Assembly: GCA_031280615.1 (NCBI GenBank)
Contig: JAITGO010000002.1
Location: 186,001-250,000, forward strand
DNA: 64,000 nucleotides
Origin: Desulfobulbus sp.
Lineage (GTDB): Bacteria; Desulfobacterota; Desulfobulbia; Desulfobulbales; Desulfobulbaceae
Reading direction: 5' to 3'
Part shown: positions 43,809 through 53,248 of the stretch, piece after piece
How positions within the stretch are numbered: position 1 is the stretch's first letter
How the letters are laid out: every line of letters starts with the position of its first letter
Notes under the pieces: generated by a model
The model's database searches: none
What the model was told of the DNA's origin: nothing
The model's input: only the letters and a program-made list of their open reading frames with translations
Position numbers and translations under genes: made by a program

Positions 43809-44380
43809 AACTCAACACCTATGTGCAACAGAGCAGCAACCTCTTTGCCCACAACCGGTTGCTCCAGTTTGTGGTGATCGTCCTGGCTGTCTGCTTGATG
43901 TTCACCTCCTTCATGGCCTACCGGGCGGTGCGCTACCAGAAGGTAATCCTCATCCCACCGCAGATGACCGGCACCGTGGAGTTTGTCCAGGGTAAGCCGA
44001 CCGAGGCTTACATCCAGGACATTGGCCGGCGGATCATCTCTTTGGCCACCACTTACTCACCGAGCACGGCCCGCAAGCAGTTCAATGAGTTGCTGGTCTA
44101 CTACGCTCCCGAGTCCTACCCCGAGGCCTCCACGCTCTGGTACTCGTTGGCAGGGCGGATCGAGGAATCCCAGGTCAGCTCGGTCTTCTATCCGCACACC
44201 CTGAGCATGAAGGACAACCGCATCGAGGTATTTGGTGATCTGAAGCAGTACACCGGCAACACCCGGCTGGAAAATACGACCCGGACCTATTTCCTCGACT
44301 TCCAAATCAGGGACGGCAGGTTTTCCCTGTTGGCCTTTAAGGAGAAGGAAAAATCCGGAGAAGAGAGGAGTGAAAAATGA
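43805..44380 (+). CDS. traE: TraE, pilus assembly protein
   Basis: A 191-residue VirB8-like protein with one transmembrane segment at about 20-42 and a periplasmic domain. GTG start at 43805 overlapping the traL stop; its own stop overlaps traK. TraE bridges inner-membrane and periplasmic parts of the channel. Confidence 0.87.
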   Translation: MKLNTYVQQSSNLFAHNRLLQFVVIVLAVCLMFTSFMAYRAVRYQKVILIPPQMTGTVEFVQGKPTEAYIQDIGRRIISLATTYSPSTARKQFNELLVYYAPESYPEASTLWYSLAGRIEESQVSSVFYPHTLSMKDNRIEVFGDLKQYTGNTRLENTTRTYFLDFQIRDGRFSLLAFKEKEKSGEERSEK

Positions 44381-45147
44381 AGAGACTGTGCTTTTCCATC
44401 GGCTGCTTGTTGCTAAGCACCGGCCAGGCTGTGGCCAGTGAGGGCGTTCCCGCCGAAGTGCCCACCCTGGTGGAACTGTCGGCTAAGGAAATCAACCGCA
44501 TCGTCTGCCCCGGGCAGATGAGCGATCTGATTTTCTCTGAAGAGAAGGGGCTGACCGGTCACTTCTCCGGCAACAACGCCTTCATCAAGTTCACCGCCGA
44601 GGAAGTGGGCGGCAAGCTCAAGTACAGCAAGGAGCCCAGCGAGATCTATGCGGTCTGCAACGGTTCGGTCTACACCATCATCGGTGCGCCGGCGGAGATG
44701 AATGCAGTCACGGTCCGCCTTGCTCTGCCCAAAAGCGAGACCGTAGAGAAGAACATCGTCCGCTATAAGAACATGCCCTTAGAGAAGCAAGCCCTGCAAC
44801 TCATCAAGGAAGCCTACGACGGGGTGTTTCCTTCGAGCTATCAGGTGATCGACAAAAAACAACCGATGCATCTCTGCCCGGACCTCGATCTGGTCCGGCA
44901 ACAGGTGGTCGAGATCGAAGGAGTCGGCCTGCGGCTCAAGTCCTTCAAGGCCACCTCCCGGCTGGCCACGGATCTGGAACTGAACGAGAAAACCTTTCTC
45001 GCTGCCGCTGTCGGCAACCCGATTCTGGCGGTGGCCATTGAACAGCACAACCTCAAGCCCAAGCAGTCGACCCGGGTCTTTGTGGTGGAGCGCAAGGATT
45101 TGCCGGCCGCAACTGTGTCTGCCATTGATACCGGAGCTGAGCGATGA
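44377..45147 (+). CDS. traK: TraK, secretin-like protein
   Basis: A 256-residue protein with a signal peptide (about 1-20) and the TraK/VirB9-like pattern (VELSAKEINRIVCPG, then AVCNGSVYTIIGAP). It forms part of the outer-membrane core with TraV and TraB. Overlaps traE and traB by four bases each. Confidence 0.87.
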   Translation: MKRLCFSIGCLLLSTGQAVASEGVPAEVPTLVELSAKEINRIVCPGQMSDLIFSEEKGLTGHFSGNNAFIKFTAEEVGGKLKYSKEPSEIYAVCNGSVYTIIGAPAEMNAVTVRLALPKSETVEKNIVRYKNMPLEKQALQLIKEAYDGVFPSSYQVIDKKQPMHLCPDLDLVRQQVVEIEGVGLRLKSFKATSRLATDLELNEKTFLAAAVGNPILAVAIEQHNLKPKQSTRVFVVERKDLPAATVSAIDTGAER

Positions 45148-46319
45148 AGATCAAGGAACGGTTCGACCGACTCACACCGGCACGGAAGAAGATCGTCATC
45201 TGGTCGCTGATAGGGGCTGTCCTCCTGGTGATCGTGGTGACCGGCTACAGTTCCCGATCGACCCATCAACCAGGGCAGAGTGGCGAACGAGGTCAGAATA
45301 CCCGGCTAGAGCCGGATCTGATGGAGAAAACCATTGTCCGCGAGTATCGCCGCAAGCTGGAAGAACTCGAAGGGCATGTATCCACCATGCAGCGGGACCT
45401 GGAGCGGGGCCGGAAGGACCTGGAAGCGAATGAAAGGAGCAATCAGAAACCTGCCAGGGAAAAAGAGCTGCCCAAGATACCCGAAGCCGGCGAGATCGAA
45501 CGCGGCAAGGCGGCCTTTCCGCCACCTCTTCAGCAACCGGTGGCCGGAGGTGAGGAAAATCCGCATATCGCACCTGCCGGCAACCAGAAGGACAAAAAGC
45601 GGATCGGCAAGATCACTGTGGTCAAGAACGATAGCCTGCCCAAAGGGGACGCCAAGAAGAAAGGCCGCACCGTGTACCTGCCGCCCTCGTTCATGGAGGC
45701 CAACCTGCTGACCGGCTTTGACGCGGCCACCTCGGGAACCAGCAAGAACAGCCCGGAGCCGCTGCTGCTGCGGATCAAGACCCCGGCGGTCCTGCCCAAT
45801 GACATCAAGGCTGAACTGTCCGGCTGTTTTGTGGTTGCCGAAGCGGTAGGGCGGCTCGACAAGGAACGGGCCGATGTGCGGTTGGTCTCGCTCTCCTGCC
45901 TGAGTAATGAGGGCAAAGCGGTGATCGATGCCCAGGTCAAGGGCTTTGTCACCGATGCGGACTCCAAGGTGGGACTCTCCGGCCGGGTGGTCTCGCGTAT
46001 GGGTGCGGCCACGGTCCGGGCTATTGTCGCCGGTCTATTCGAAGGGGCCGGCGACGCGCTCAAGGCCTCGGCCACCACCACCTCGACCTCGCCTCTGGGC
46101 TCCACCTCCACCATCGACGGCTCCAAGGTCGGCAAGTCCGCTCTGGGTACTGGACTTTCCCAGGGCGCCCAGACCATGAGCGACTTCTACCTCGACCTGG
46201 TCAAGCAGACCACCCCGGTGATCGAAGTCGGTGCAGCCAAGAAGATCACGGTCATCGTCTCCGAGGGCAAGGAGTTGGAGATCAGAGACATCAAGAACAA
46301 TGAGTTTGCCCAACAGTGA
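45144..46319 (+). CDS. traB: TraB, VirB10-like core protein
   Basis: A 391-residue protein with a cytoplasmic start, a transmembrane helix at about 15-33, a coiled coil at about 60-105 and a proline-rich linker. The beta-barrel C-terminal domain includes LPPSFMEANLLTGFDA and a hydrophobic VRAIVAGLFEGAG antenna region. It spans both membranes in the core complex. Confidence 0.88.
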   Translation: MKIKERFDRLTPARKKIVIWSLIGAVLLVIVVTGYSSRSTHQPGQSGERGQNTRLEPDLMEKTIVREYRRKLEELEGHVSTMQRDLERGRKDLEANERSNQKPAREKELPKIPEAGEIERGKAAFPPPLQQPVAGGEENPHIAPAGNQKDKKRIGKITVVKNDSLPKGDAKKKGRTVYLPPSFMEANLLTGFDAATSGTSKNSPEPLLLRIKTPAVLPNDIKAELSGCFVVAEAVGRLDKERADVRLVSLSCLSNEGKAVIDAQVKGFVTDADSKVGLSGRVVSRMGAATVRAIVAGLFEGAGDALKASATTTSTSPLGSTSTIDGSKVGKSALGTGLSQGAQTMSDFYLDLVKQTTPVIEVGAAKKITVIVSEGKELEIRDIKNNEFAQQ

Positions 46320-46332
46320 ACAAGGAGCAGCC

Positions 46333-46743
46333 ATGACACGAATACTCGCCTGCCTCACCGTGCTTGTCCTGGTCTCCGGCTGTGCCGGGGTCAAGGATGC
46401 GGTGAACCCCTATGAGGAAAACTTCCGCTGCAAGGCAAAAGACAGTGACGGCAAGTGCCTGGATACGCCGACCGCCTACAGGGAAGCCCGGCTTCCTGAC
46501 GGTCAAGTGAGCGAGGCAGCATCAAACACCTCTCAAGTCGAGGCCCAGAATGGCCGTTACAAGGCTTTGACCGATCTGCTGGAAGCACCGGAAACCCCGG
46601 TGCTCAACCCGCCCAAGATCCTGCGGGTACTGCTGTTGCCCTACAAGGGCGAGAACAACGAACTGTTCATGACCCGGTACGCCTATTTGGAGATTGAGCC
46701 CTCCCAGTGGGTGCTGACCGAGGTCAGCGAGAAGAAGCCATGA
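46333..46743 (+). CDS. traV: TraV, outer-membrane lipoprotein
   Basis: A 136-residue lipoprotein with the lipobox VLVSGCAG (cysteine at residue 17) and a cysteine pair in NFRCKAKDSDGKC. It anchors the secretin-like core in the outer membrane. AAGGAG precedes the ATG at 46333. The stop overlaps the traC start (ATGA). Confidence 0.85.
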   Translation: MTRILACLTVLVLVSGCAGVKDAVNPYEENFRCKAKDSDGKCLDTPTAYREARLPDGQVSEAASNTSQVEAQNGRYKALTDLLEAPETPVLNPPKILRVLLLPYKGENNELFMTRYAYLEIEPSQWVLTEVSEKKP

Positions 46744-49283
46744 TTGCCCTGCTCGAAAAATTCGGTCTTCGGCCTGGTGCATACCTCAAGCAGGCGGACC
46801 TTGAGCGGATGACCAGCCGGCATCCGTTATCCGCCTACCTGAACTATCTGGCCTACGACTACAACCTCGACATCTACCTCAACCAGGATTGCAGTCTGGG
46901 TATGCTCTGGGAATGTACCCCCCTGACCTTTGCCGGTCCCAAAGCCCTGACCTCGCTAGAGGGACTGTTTCGGGCCGGCCTGCCCAAAGGGAGCGTGCTC
47001 CAATTGATTCTTCATGCCGACTCCCATATTGCCCCGATTCTGGAGGCCTACCGGGAAAGTCGAACAGTGGATGATATCATTGTCCGCACCAGCACCGACC
47101 AGATTGTCGATTTCATGGAGCAGGGCCGGCGCGGCCTGGCTGCCTGCTCCAACATCCCGGTGCGCAATTTTCGTTTGATCGTCGCGATCAAGCTGCCCGG
47201 CGATATGCCTGAGGCAACGAATCCCGAAGACTTTATCGACCGGGAGAGAGCAAAACCCCTGCAGGACATCAAGCGGCAGATTACCGAAACCTTGAAGGCG
47301 GCGCTGCTGTCTCCGCGATCCATGCAGCCGGGAGATCTGCTCGAATGGGCGCGGCGATTGTTCAACCATTATCCGACTGAATATCCGGAGCACAACTTCA
47401 CCAGCTACAACGACACCATCCCCCTGCGCAAACAGATCCTGAACGCCGATACCGTGGTTTGGGAAGCGGGTGACCATCTCCAGATGGGCGATAATTTTTT
47501 CTGCTGTACCACCCCCAAAATTATCCCGACCGAGGTCGACCCTTTGCAGACCAATACGCTCTTTGGCGGCATCTGGGGCCTGGTCTCGGACATGGATCAG
47601 ATCAAGACCGGTTTCCTCTATACCCTCAACATCCTCTTTGAGCAGGGATTGGAGACCAGGATCCACGCCAAGTGCAACCTGCTCTTGAATCAACAGGCGG
47701 TCGGCTCGCTCTCGCCCTTGCTTCGGCGGAAGCAGGAAGAGCATCTGGAGGCGACCGACGCCCTGGAGCACGGAGTCAAGTTCGTCCGCATCATCCCCAT
47801 CCTCCTGGTCTGGGACCGGGATCTGGAAGGGGCACGCGAGTCCTGCACCCGGGCTCGGCGGATCTGGGAGGATAACGGTTATGTCATGCAGCAAGACACC
47901 TTTATCCTGAAGATCCTCTTCATCTCAGCATTGCCGTTTTGCCTCTACACCACCGGCAGGAACATCGACAACCTGGAGCGGGATTTCATTGCGCCGGTGC
48001 CTTCGGTGACCCCGTTGTTACCCATCCAAGGTGACTTTGCCGGCACCGGCGGGGTGCCGAAGCTAATTTTCACTGGCCGTAAGGGCCAACTGGTCAGCCT
48101 GGACTTCTTTGCCAAGGGTGCGCCCAACCACAACACCGTCTGTTGCGCCACCACCGGTTCGGGCAAGTCCTTTCTGGTCAACTTCCTGGCCTTCAACTAC
48201 TACGCCTGCGGCTCCCTGGTTCGAATTATCGACATCGGTGGCTCGTACAAGAAAATTGCCAACATGCTCGGCGCCCGCTATCTCGACTTTCAACCGGGCA
48301 CCACGGTCTGCCTCAACCCGTTCACTTCCATCCAGGAACCGGAGGAAGAATTAAAAACAGTCACTGCCGTCTTTGCCCAGATGGCCTATTCCAACTCGGA
48401 TACGGAGAAGTGCGACGATACTGAGCTGAACATGATCCGCAATGCGGTCCGCTGGGCCTGGCAGCAGAAGGGACAAGAGGCTGATGCCGATACGGTCTAT
48501 GCGTTTCTCGCCAAGTTCCCCGAGGTGCCGGCAGCGGATTTCGACTCGATGAGTGATAACCCGGCCCTGGTCGAGGTGGCCAGAAAGCTGGCCTTCAACA
48601 TCCGCGAGTTCACCAGTCACGGCTTTCATGGCAAGTTCTTCACCGGTCCCTCCACCTTCGACATCCACCGCGATGCCTTTGTGGTCCTGGAACTGGAGAA
48701 CCTCAAAATCCAGCCCGATCTGTACCGGGTCGTCACTCTGCTGGTCCTCAATGCGGTGACCCAGGATCTCTACCTTTCCGACCGGTCCCGTTCCCGGCTG
48801 ATCATCTTTGACGAGGCTTGGCAGTTTCTGGGCAAGGCCGCCATGCTTGGCCCGGTGATCAACGAGGGGTATCGGCGGGCCAGGAAGTACAACGGCAGCT
48901 TCATGATCATCACCCAGTCGATCCTTGATCTCGACAGTTTCGGCGAGGTGGGTCGGGTAATCAACGGCAACTCAGCCTTCAAGATCTACCTGGAATCCTC
49001 CGATTTCGATCAGGCCCGCAAGCAGGGATTGATCGAGTATGACGACTTCGTGCTCCAGTTGCTGAAAAGCGTCAAATCCAATCCGCCCAAATACTCGGAG
49101 GTCTTTTTCGATACCCCCTTTGGCCTTGGTGTGGCCCGGTTGGTGGTCAACGACTACGACTACTTCATCTACACCTCCAAACCCGCCGAGATTGCAGCTA
49201 TCGAGGCCATGGTCAAAAGCGGCCTCAGCTATCACCAAGCCATCCTGGAGATGGTTGCCCGGAGGGAACAGGATGGACTCTAA
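46740..49283 (+). CDS. traC: TraC, conjugative ATPase
   Basis: An 847-residue VirB4-class ATPase. The N-terminal domain has the TraC pattern; the Walker A motif CCATTGSGKSF lies near residue 473 and the Walker B-like RLIIFDEAWQFLG near 690. It energises pilus assembly and channel function at the inner membrane. Confidence 0.93.
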   Translation: MIALLEKFGLRPGAYLKQADLERMTSRHPLSAYLNYLAYDYNLDIYLNQDCSLGMLWECTPLTFAGPKALTSLEGLFRAGLPKGSVLQLILHADSHIAPILEAYRESRTVDDIIVRTSTDQIVDFMEQGRRGLAACSNIPVRNFRLIVAIKLPGDMPEATNPEDFIDRERAKPLQDIKRQITETLKAALLSPRSMQPGDLLEWARRLFNHYPTEYPEHNFTSYNDTIPLRKQILNADTVVWEAGDHLQMGDNFFCCTTPKIIPTEVDPLQTNTLFGGIWGLVSDMDQIKTGFLYTLNILFEQGLETRIHAKCNLLLNQQAVGSLSPLLRRKQEEHLEATDALEHGVKFVRIIPILLVWDRDLEGARESCTRARRIWEDNGYVMQQDTFILKILFISALPFCLYTTGRNIDNLERDFIAPVPSVTPLLPIQGDFAGTGGVPKLIFTGRKGQLVSLDFFAKGAPNHNTVCCATTGSGKSFLVNFLAFNYYACGSLVRIIDIGGSYKKIANMLGARYLDFQPGTTVCLNPFTSIQEPEEELKTVTAVFAQMAYSNSDTEKCDDTELNMIRNAVRWAWQQKGQEADADTVYAFLAKFPEVPAADFDSMSDNPALVEVARKLAFNIREFTSHGFHGKFFTGPSTFDIHRDAFVVLELENLKIQPDLYRVVTLLVLNAVTQDLYLSDRSRSRLIIFDEAWQFLGKAAMLGPVINEGYRRARKYNGSFMIITQSILDLDSFGEVGRVINGNSAFKIYLESSDFDQARKQGLIEYDDFVLQLLKSVKSNPPKYSEVFFDTPFGLGVARLVVNDYDYFIYTSKPAEIAAIEAMVKSGLSYHQAILEMVARREQDGL

Positions 49284-49878
49284 ACTTGTACCGATCCTCT
49301 GGATCATCACCTGTGCCACCCAAGTGCTAGCAGCGCATACCCGGCTGGAACCGGTGGGTCGAACCTATCCCATCGTCGAGCAGGACATCACCAAAGAGCT
49401 TCAGCAGAAGGCAACAGCGATTGACCTCAATGCCCTGTTCTATTCCCAGAACCGCTATCAACCGGCCAACCTGCACCCGCTGCCCCGAACAACGAGTGAT
49501 CGGGTGTTCACTGTCGACCTGACCCATACTCTCGACCATGACATCAAGGATAGCCAGGGCAATTTGCTCTATTCCCAGGGCTTCACCTTTAATCCCTTGC
49601 AATATGCCGTGTTGAGCGGGGGGCTGGTGGCCATCGATGGCAGTGATCCGGAGCAGGTCGAATGGTTCAAGGGGTCTCCCTATTTTCAGAATCACCGGGC
49701 CATTCTTTTGCTCTCTGGTGGGTATGCGAATGAGTTGAAACAAGCATTGCAGCGTCCGGTCTATTACCTGACCCATGACATTGCCGCCCGTCTTCAGCTC
49801 AAGGCAGTGCCTTCGGTGGTGGTTGAGCAGGACAACAAGCTGACTGTTCGGGAGGTGCGCCTTGCAAAACAGCGTTAG
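49273..49878 (+). CDS. traW: TraW, pilus assembly protein
   Basis: A 201-residue periplasmic protein with a signal peptide (about 1-20) and the TraW features GRTYPIVEQDI and GFTFNPLQY. It acts with TrbC and TraU in F-pilus assembly. It starts within the last codons of traC. Confidence 0.86.
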   Translation: MDSKLVPILWIITCATQVLAAHTRLEPVGRTYPIVEQDITKELQQKATAIDLNALFYSQNRYQPANLHPLPRTTSDRVFTVDLTHTLDHDIKDSQGNLLYSQGFTFNPLQYAVLSGGLVAIDGSDPEQVEWFKGSPYFQNHRAILLLSGGYANELKQALQRPVYYLTHDIAARLQLKAVPSVVVEQDNKLTVREVRLAKQR

Positions 49879-49879
49879 C

Positions 49880-50776
49880 ATGTTTTTGGTGCTCTGCCTT
49901 CTTCTGGCCCCTTCGCCGTCCTTTGCCAAGTCGGGGACGCCGTTCAACCCGATCACCGATATCCATTGGTCTGAAATCGATTTCTCCATCGAGGGGGTGT
50001 GCTTCTGTCCGCGCCCACCACCAGTTTTTATGGAGACCGGAATTATCGTCAGTTATTGGGAGCCCTTTCTACTCCTGGACACTTCATCGATTGCCTTTTA
50101 CTCGGCAATGCTGGGCAGTTCGGTTGGCGGAACCTTGACCGATGAACTGGGAGGCAAGAATAAAAGCTCGGATGCGGTTGATATCGCCAATGAGTCCACC
50201 TTTGCCCAGTCGCACGCCTTTCTTTTGCCCCTAATGGCCGGGATCTGCGACCGCAACGATTACGGCACATGGTGGAGCGAGTATGACCCCATGTGGCAGA
50301 ACGACGAACTGGCAGCCTTACTCACTCCTGATGTCTCCCTCTTTGCCAACAAGGCCATGGTGATGGGGTGCATGGCCGATGCCACCGCCGCAAATGCCGG
50401 CTGGCCGCTGGATGCCATGCCCTGGTGTGTCGGTAGCGGTGGTTCGGTTTATCCAATGACCGGCCATGTTGATAACGACAACATCGTTCAGGCCAATGCC
50501 ACCGCCGCCTACCGGATGCTCTATAAGCTCAACCGCATCGGTATGATCTGCGATCCCTTCCCTCTCTGCGGTTGCGTACAGACCCCAGTCTGGATCAAGA
50601 GCCATTACAAGATGAATGTGGCTCGGCCCGACATTCGGGACGTGTATCCCATCGGCCGGGCGACATCTACCTATGATTCCGGACTCAATCCGCCCTACAT
50701 AGGTGCCCAGGGCTCCAATGACGAGTTTCTCTGGGTGGTCTATCGCATGCAACGGTGCTGCACATGCTGCGAATGA
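49880..50776 (+). CDS. traU: TraU, mating channel protein
   Basis: A 298-residue protein with a signal peptide and many cysteines (CFCPRP, AGICDR, CGCVQTP, CCTCCE), as typical for TraU. It is needed for DNA transfer rather than for the pilus itself. The ATG at 49880 is preferred; a TTG at 49862 would overlap traW. Confidence 0.87.
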   Translation: MFLVLCLLLAPSPSFAKSGTPFNPITDIHWSEIDFSIEGVCFCPRPPPVFMETGIIVSYWEPFLLLDTSSIAFYSAMLGSSVGGTLTDELGGKNKSSDAVDIANESTFAQSHAFLLPLMAGICDRNDYGTWWSEYDPMWQNDELAALLTPDVSLFANKAMVMGCMADATAANAGWPLDAMPWCVGSGGSVYPMTGHVDNDNIVQANATAAYRMLYKLNRIGMICDPFPLCGCVQTPVWIKSHYKMNVARPDIRDVYPIGRATSTYDSGLNPPYIGAQGSNDEFLWVVYRMQRCCTCCE

Positions 50777-51513
50777 GTTGGAGGCTGTTGCCGGTGGCGC
50801 TGGTCATCACCCTTTTTCAGGGTGCGCAGACCGTTAGGGCAGAAGAATTCAAAAGGGCCGAAAATCAGGTTGAGAAAATCGTCGAACAGGCCCGGGCGAC
50901 CGCTGAAACCATGCGCCTGCCCGAAAATATCCACGAACAAGAAGGGCAAGAGGCTGCTCGACAATCAGTGGAAAGACTGAAGGCACCTGCGTTCCAGGAG
51001 CAAGTCCGTTGCCAGATGGAAAGGATTCAGCAAAGCGGTCCGCAACAGGAGCAAACGATGAAAACGCAGGACAAAAGTACGCTCACCGCCCAGGAGTCGG
51101 TCTATCTCTTCCTTTCCAGCTCCGTGCCTGAGACGGTGGTGAATCGCTACCTAATCGATATTGGCCGAACCGGCGAACATCGGATTGTGCCGGTTCTGTT
51201 TGGTCTGACGCAGGGGTTGGAAGGCAAACACCTCAATGCCGACTATTTCAGCCGGGTGATGCAGGCTGCCCCGAAATGCCAGGATACTCCCAAATCTCCT
51301 TGTCAGCGACTGGCAGTGCCGCTCAAGGTCAACCCGGGATTATTTTCTCGATACAACATCAGCGAGGTGCCGGCCCTGGTCCATGACAATGGTCAGGACT
51401 CCTGGTCAATTCATGGAGAGGCGGAACTGGTTTACCTGTTGGAAAAGGTCGGCAAGGCGGCGAACAGTCCCGTGCTTGCCGGCATCAGTGCCCGATTGCG
51501 AGGTGGTCAGTGA
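50764..51513 (+). CDS. trbC: TrbC, pilus assembly protein
   Basis: A 249-residue protein with a signal peptide (to about residue 26), a charged helical region and a thioredoxin-like TrbC domain (VYLFLSSSVPETVVNRYL). It stabilises TraW and acts in pilus assembly. A GTG at 50755 is an alternative start. It overlaps traU by 13 bp and the next gene by four. Confidence 0.84.
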   Translation: MLRMSWRLLPVALVITLFQGAQTVRAEEFKRAENQVEKIVEQARATAETMRLPENIHEQEGQEAARQSVERLKAPAFQEQVRCQMERIQQSGPQQEQTMKTQDKSTLTAQESVYLFLSSSVPETVVNRYLIDIGRTGEHRIVPVLFGLTQGLEGKHLNADYFSRVMQAAPKCQDTPKSPCQRLAVPLKVNPGLFSRYNISEVPALVHDNGQDSWSIHGEAELVYLLEKVGKAANSPVLAGISARLRGGQ

Positions 51514-51839
51514 ACGAACATATCGAAGAACGCCAAACAGTAAGTGCTGTCGCTTCCCCGGGCTACCTGGAGGTAATCGGTATTGTCCTAGTCATCGTTC
51601 TTGGGCTGCTCTTTGCCTACGACCGCTTCCTTGTCCCCAAGGTGAAGGTCGCCGATTTGAAAGGCTACCTGCAGGAACAGAAGACCTTGCTCGCTGCCGG
51701 AACCATCACCGAGGACCAGTGGAAACGAAATCTCGACACTCTGGAGCAGATATTCAGGGAACAACCTTCTCGCCAACTGATCATCCTCAAGGATGTGGTG
51801 CTGCATCATGACCCGGATACTGAAATTAAGCTCAAGTAG
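51510..51839 (+). CDS. Small membrane protein, TrbI-like
   Basis: A 109-residue protein with one transmembrane helix at about 21-38 and a periplasmic helical tail. Size, topology and position suit TrbI of F-type systems, but the sequence match is weak. The GTG start overlaps the trbC stop. Confidence 0.55.
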   Translation: MNEHIEERQTVSAVASPGYLEVIGIVLVIVLGLLFAYDRFLVPKVKVADLKGYLQEQKTLLAAGTITEDQWKRNLDTLEQIFREQPSRQLIILKDVVLHHDPDTEIKLK

Positions 51840-52335
51840 ACCATGGTGGCGATTGAACCGGCGGGAACAGACGGTGGTCATCGTCTTTTTCGCCTTCCTC
51901 CTTGCCGGTGCCTGGCTGCCGGGCCGCATTACCGTGGCCACCAGCGGTTCACTTGACCATCGGGTCTTCTTTTTGCTCCCAGTTCCCGCCAAGGTGGAGC
52001 TGGGCGATTACCTGGTCTTTCGCCACCAGGGCCTCTCGCAAGTGCAGCAGGGACTCCGTGCCGATCATGATCAGATGATCAAGCGGGTTGGATGTCTTCC
52101 GGGTGAGCAACTGACCACCGACGAAGCCCACTTCTTCACCTGTAATGGCCGGCCGCTGGGGCAGGCATTGGAAGCGGACAGCAAGGGCCGGCTCTTGCCC
52201 CACTTCTCGTTCAACGGGTCGGTTCCGGCGGACAAGCTGTTCATGGTCGGCACCCATCCCCGCAGCTATGACAGTAAATACTATGGGTTCATCGATGTAC
52301 ACGAGATCAGCCATCAAGCTCTGCCGCTTTGGTAG
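51808..52335 (+). CDS. S26-type conjugation peptidase (TraF/TrhF-like)
   Basis: A 175-residue signal-peptidase-like protein. It has a membrane helix at about 22-38, a catalytic serine in TSGSLD (S48) and a lysine in IKRVGCLPGE (K92). Peptidases of this type process or cyclise conjugative pilins in several systems. The ATG at 51808 is used. It overlaps the next gene by 41 bp. Confidence 0.82.
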   Translation: MTRILKLSSSRPWWRLNRREQTVVIVFFAFLLAGAWLPGRITVATSGSLDHRVFFLLPVPAKVELGDYLVFRHQGLSQVQQGLRADHDQMIKRVGCLPGEQLTTDEAHFFTCNGRPLGQALEADSKGRLLPHFSFNGSVPADKLFMVGTHPRSYDSKYYGFIDVHEISHQALPLW

Positions 52336-53248
52336 CGTGGGCTTGAGCCTGGTGCTGCTAGCGCTGCCCGCCTGGGCCGGGAACTACATGCCCTCGGCGA
52401 CCACCAGCTTTTATCAAGAGAGCAAGCACGGTTGGTTCTGGTATGAGGATCCGGCTTCGGTGGTCGAAGAGGAACGGGAGATGCCGGTAACTGAGCCCAA
52501 GGCCGCCCCTTTATCTCGGGAGGTGTCCTTAGCTCACTATTCCACAGAGACTCTGTGGAACATGCATCCGGATGATTTTCAGCAGTTGCTGAACGGCCTG
52601 CAGAAAAAGGCGGTGCAGTTCCCAACCGAGCAGAACATCCTTGAATACCTCTCCATCCAGGATATTGCCCGGCGCAAGGCCCTTGCCTACGCCAACGCCA
52701 CCCAGTACGTCACCCAGAAACGTGCCGACCTGTTCAACATCAACCAGGTCTATCCTACCTCCAGCCCTGGAGCGGTAGCCCGGGTGCAGATGCAACAGGA
52801 AGAGATCGCCGGCACCATCCGCGAAGCTGGGAAAGATCATGCCCTGCTGTTCTTTGCCGCAGCCGGGTGTGGCTTCTGTGAGAAACAGGCCCAGATCCTG
52901 GCCTATTTCGTCGACAAGTACGGCTGGCAGGTCAAGCCGGTGGACATTGAACGTGAACCCAACCTGGCCCTACGTTTCAATATCACCACCACCCCGACCT
53001 TGCTGTTGATCAGACAGGACCGGGAGGCCTCGATGCGTATTGCCACCGGTGTGGCCACCCTACCGGAAATTGAGCGCAACCTCTACCAGGCAATTCGTTC
53101 AATGCGCGGGGATACCTCCATGGAGTCGTTCACCACCTACGATTTCCAGAAGGGCAGCGCCCTGGACCCAACCTCGATCCTGAAAATCCAGACACCCTGG
53201 CAGGCTAACGGTCCAGTCAACCAGTCACCCACGAGGCCCTCACCATGA
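52295..53248 (+). CDS. traF: TraF, thioredoxin-like pilus assembly protein
   Basis: A 317-residue periplasmic protein with a signal peptide (about 1-28) and a C-terminal thioredoxin fold with an intact CGFC motif near residue 192 (F-plasmid TraF lacks the redox pair). It could form disulphides in TraU, TraH and other cysteine-rich partners. Starts within the S26 peptidase gene. Confidence 0.87.
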   Translation: MYTRSAIKLCRFGSVGLSLVLLALPAWAGNYMPSATTSFYQESKHGWFWYEDPASVVEEEREMPVTEPKAAPLSREVSLAHYSTETLWNMHPDDFQQLLNGLQKKAVQFPTEQNILEYLSIQDIARRKALAYANATQYVTQKRADLFNINQVYPTSSPGAVARVQMQQEEIAGTIREAGKDHALLFFAAAGCGFCEKQAQILAYFVDKYGWQVKPVDIEREPNLALRFNITTTPTLLLIRQDREASMRIATGVATLPEIERNLYQAIRSMRGDTSMESFTTYDFQKGSALDPTSILKIQTPWQANGPVNQSPTRPSP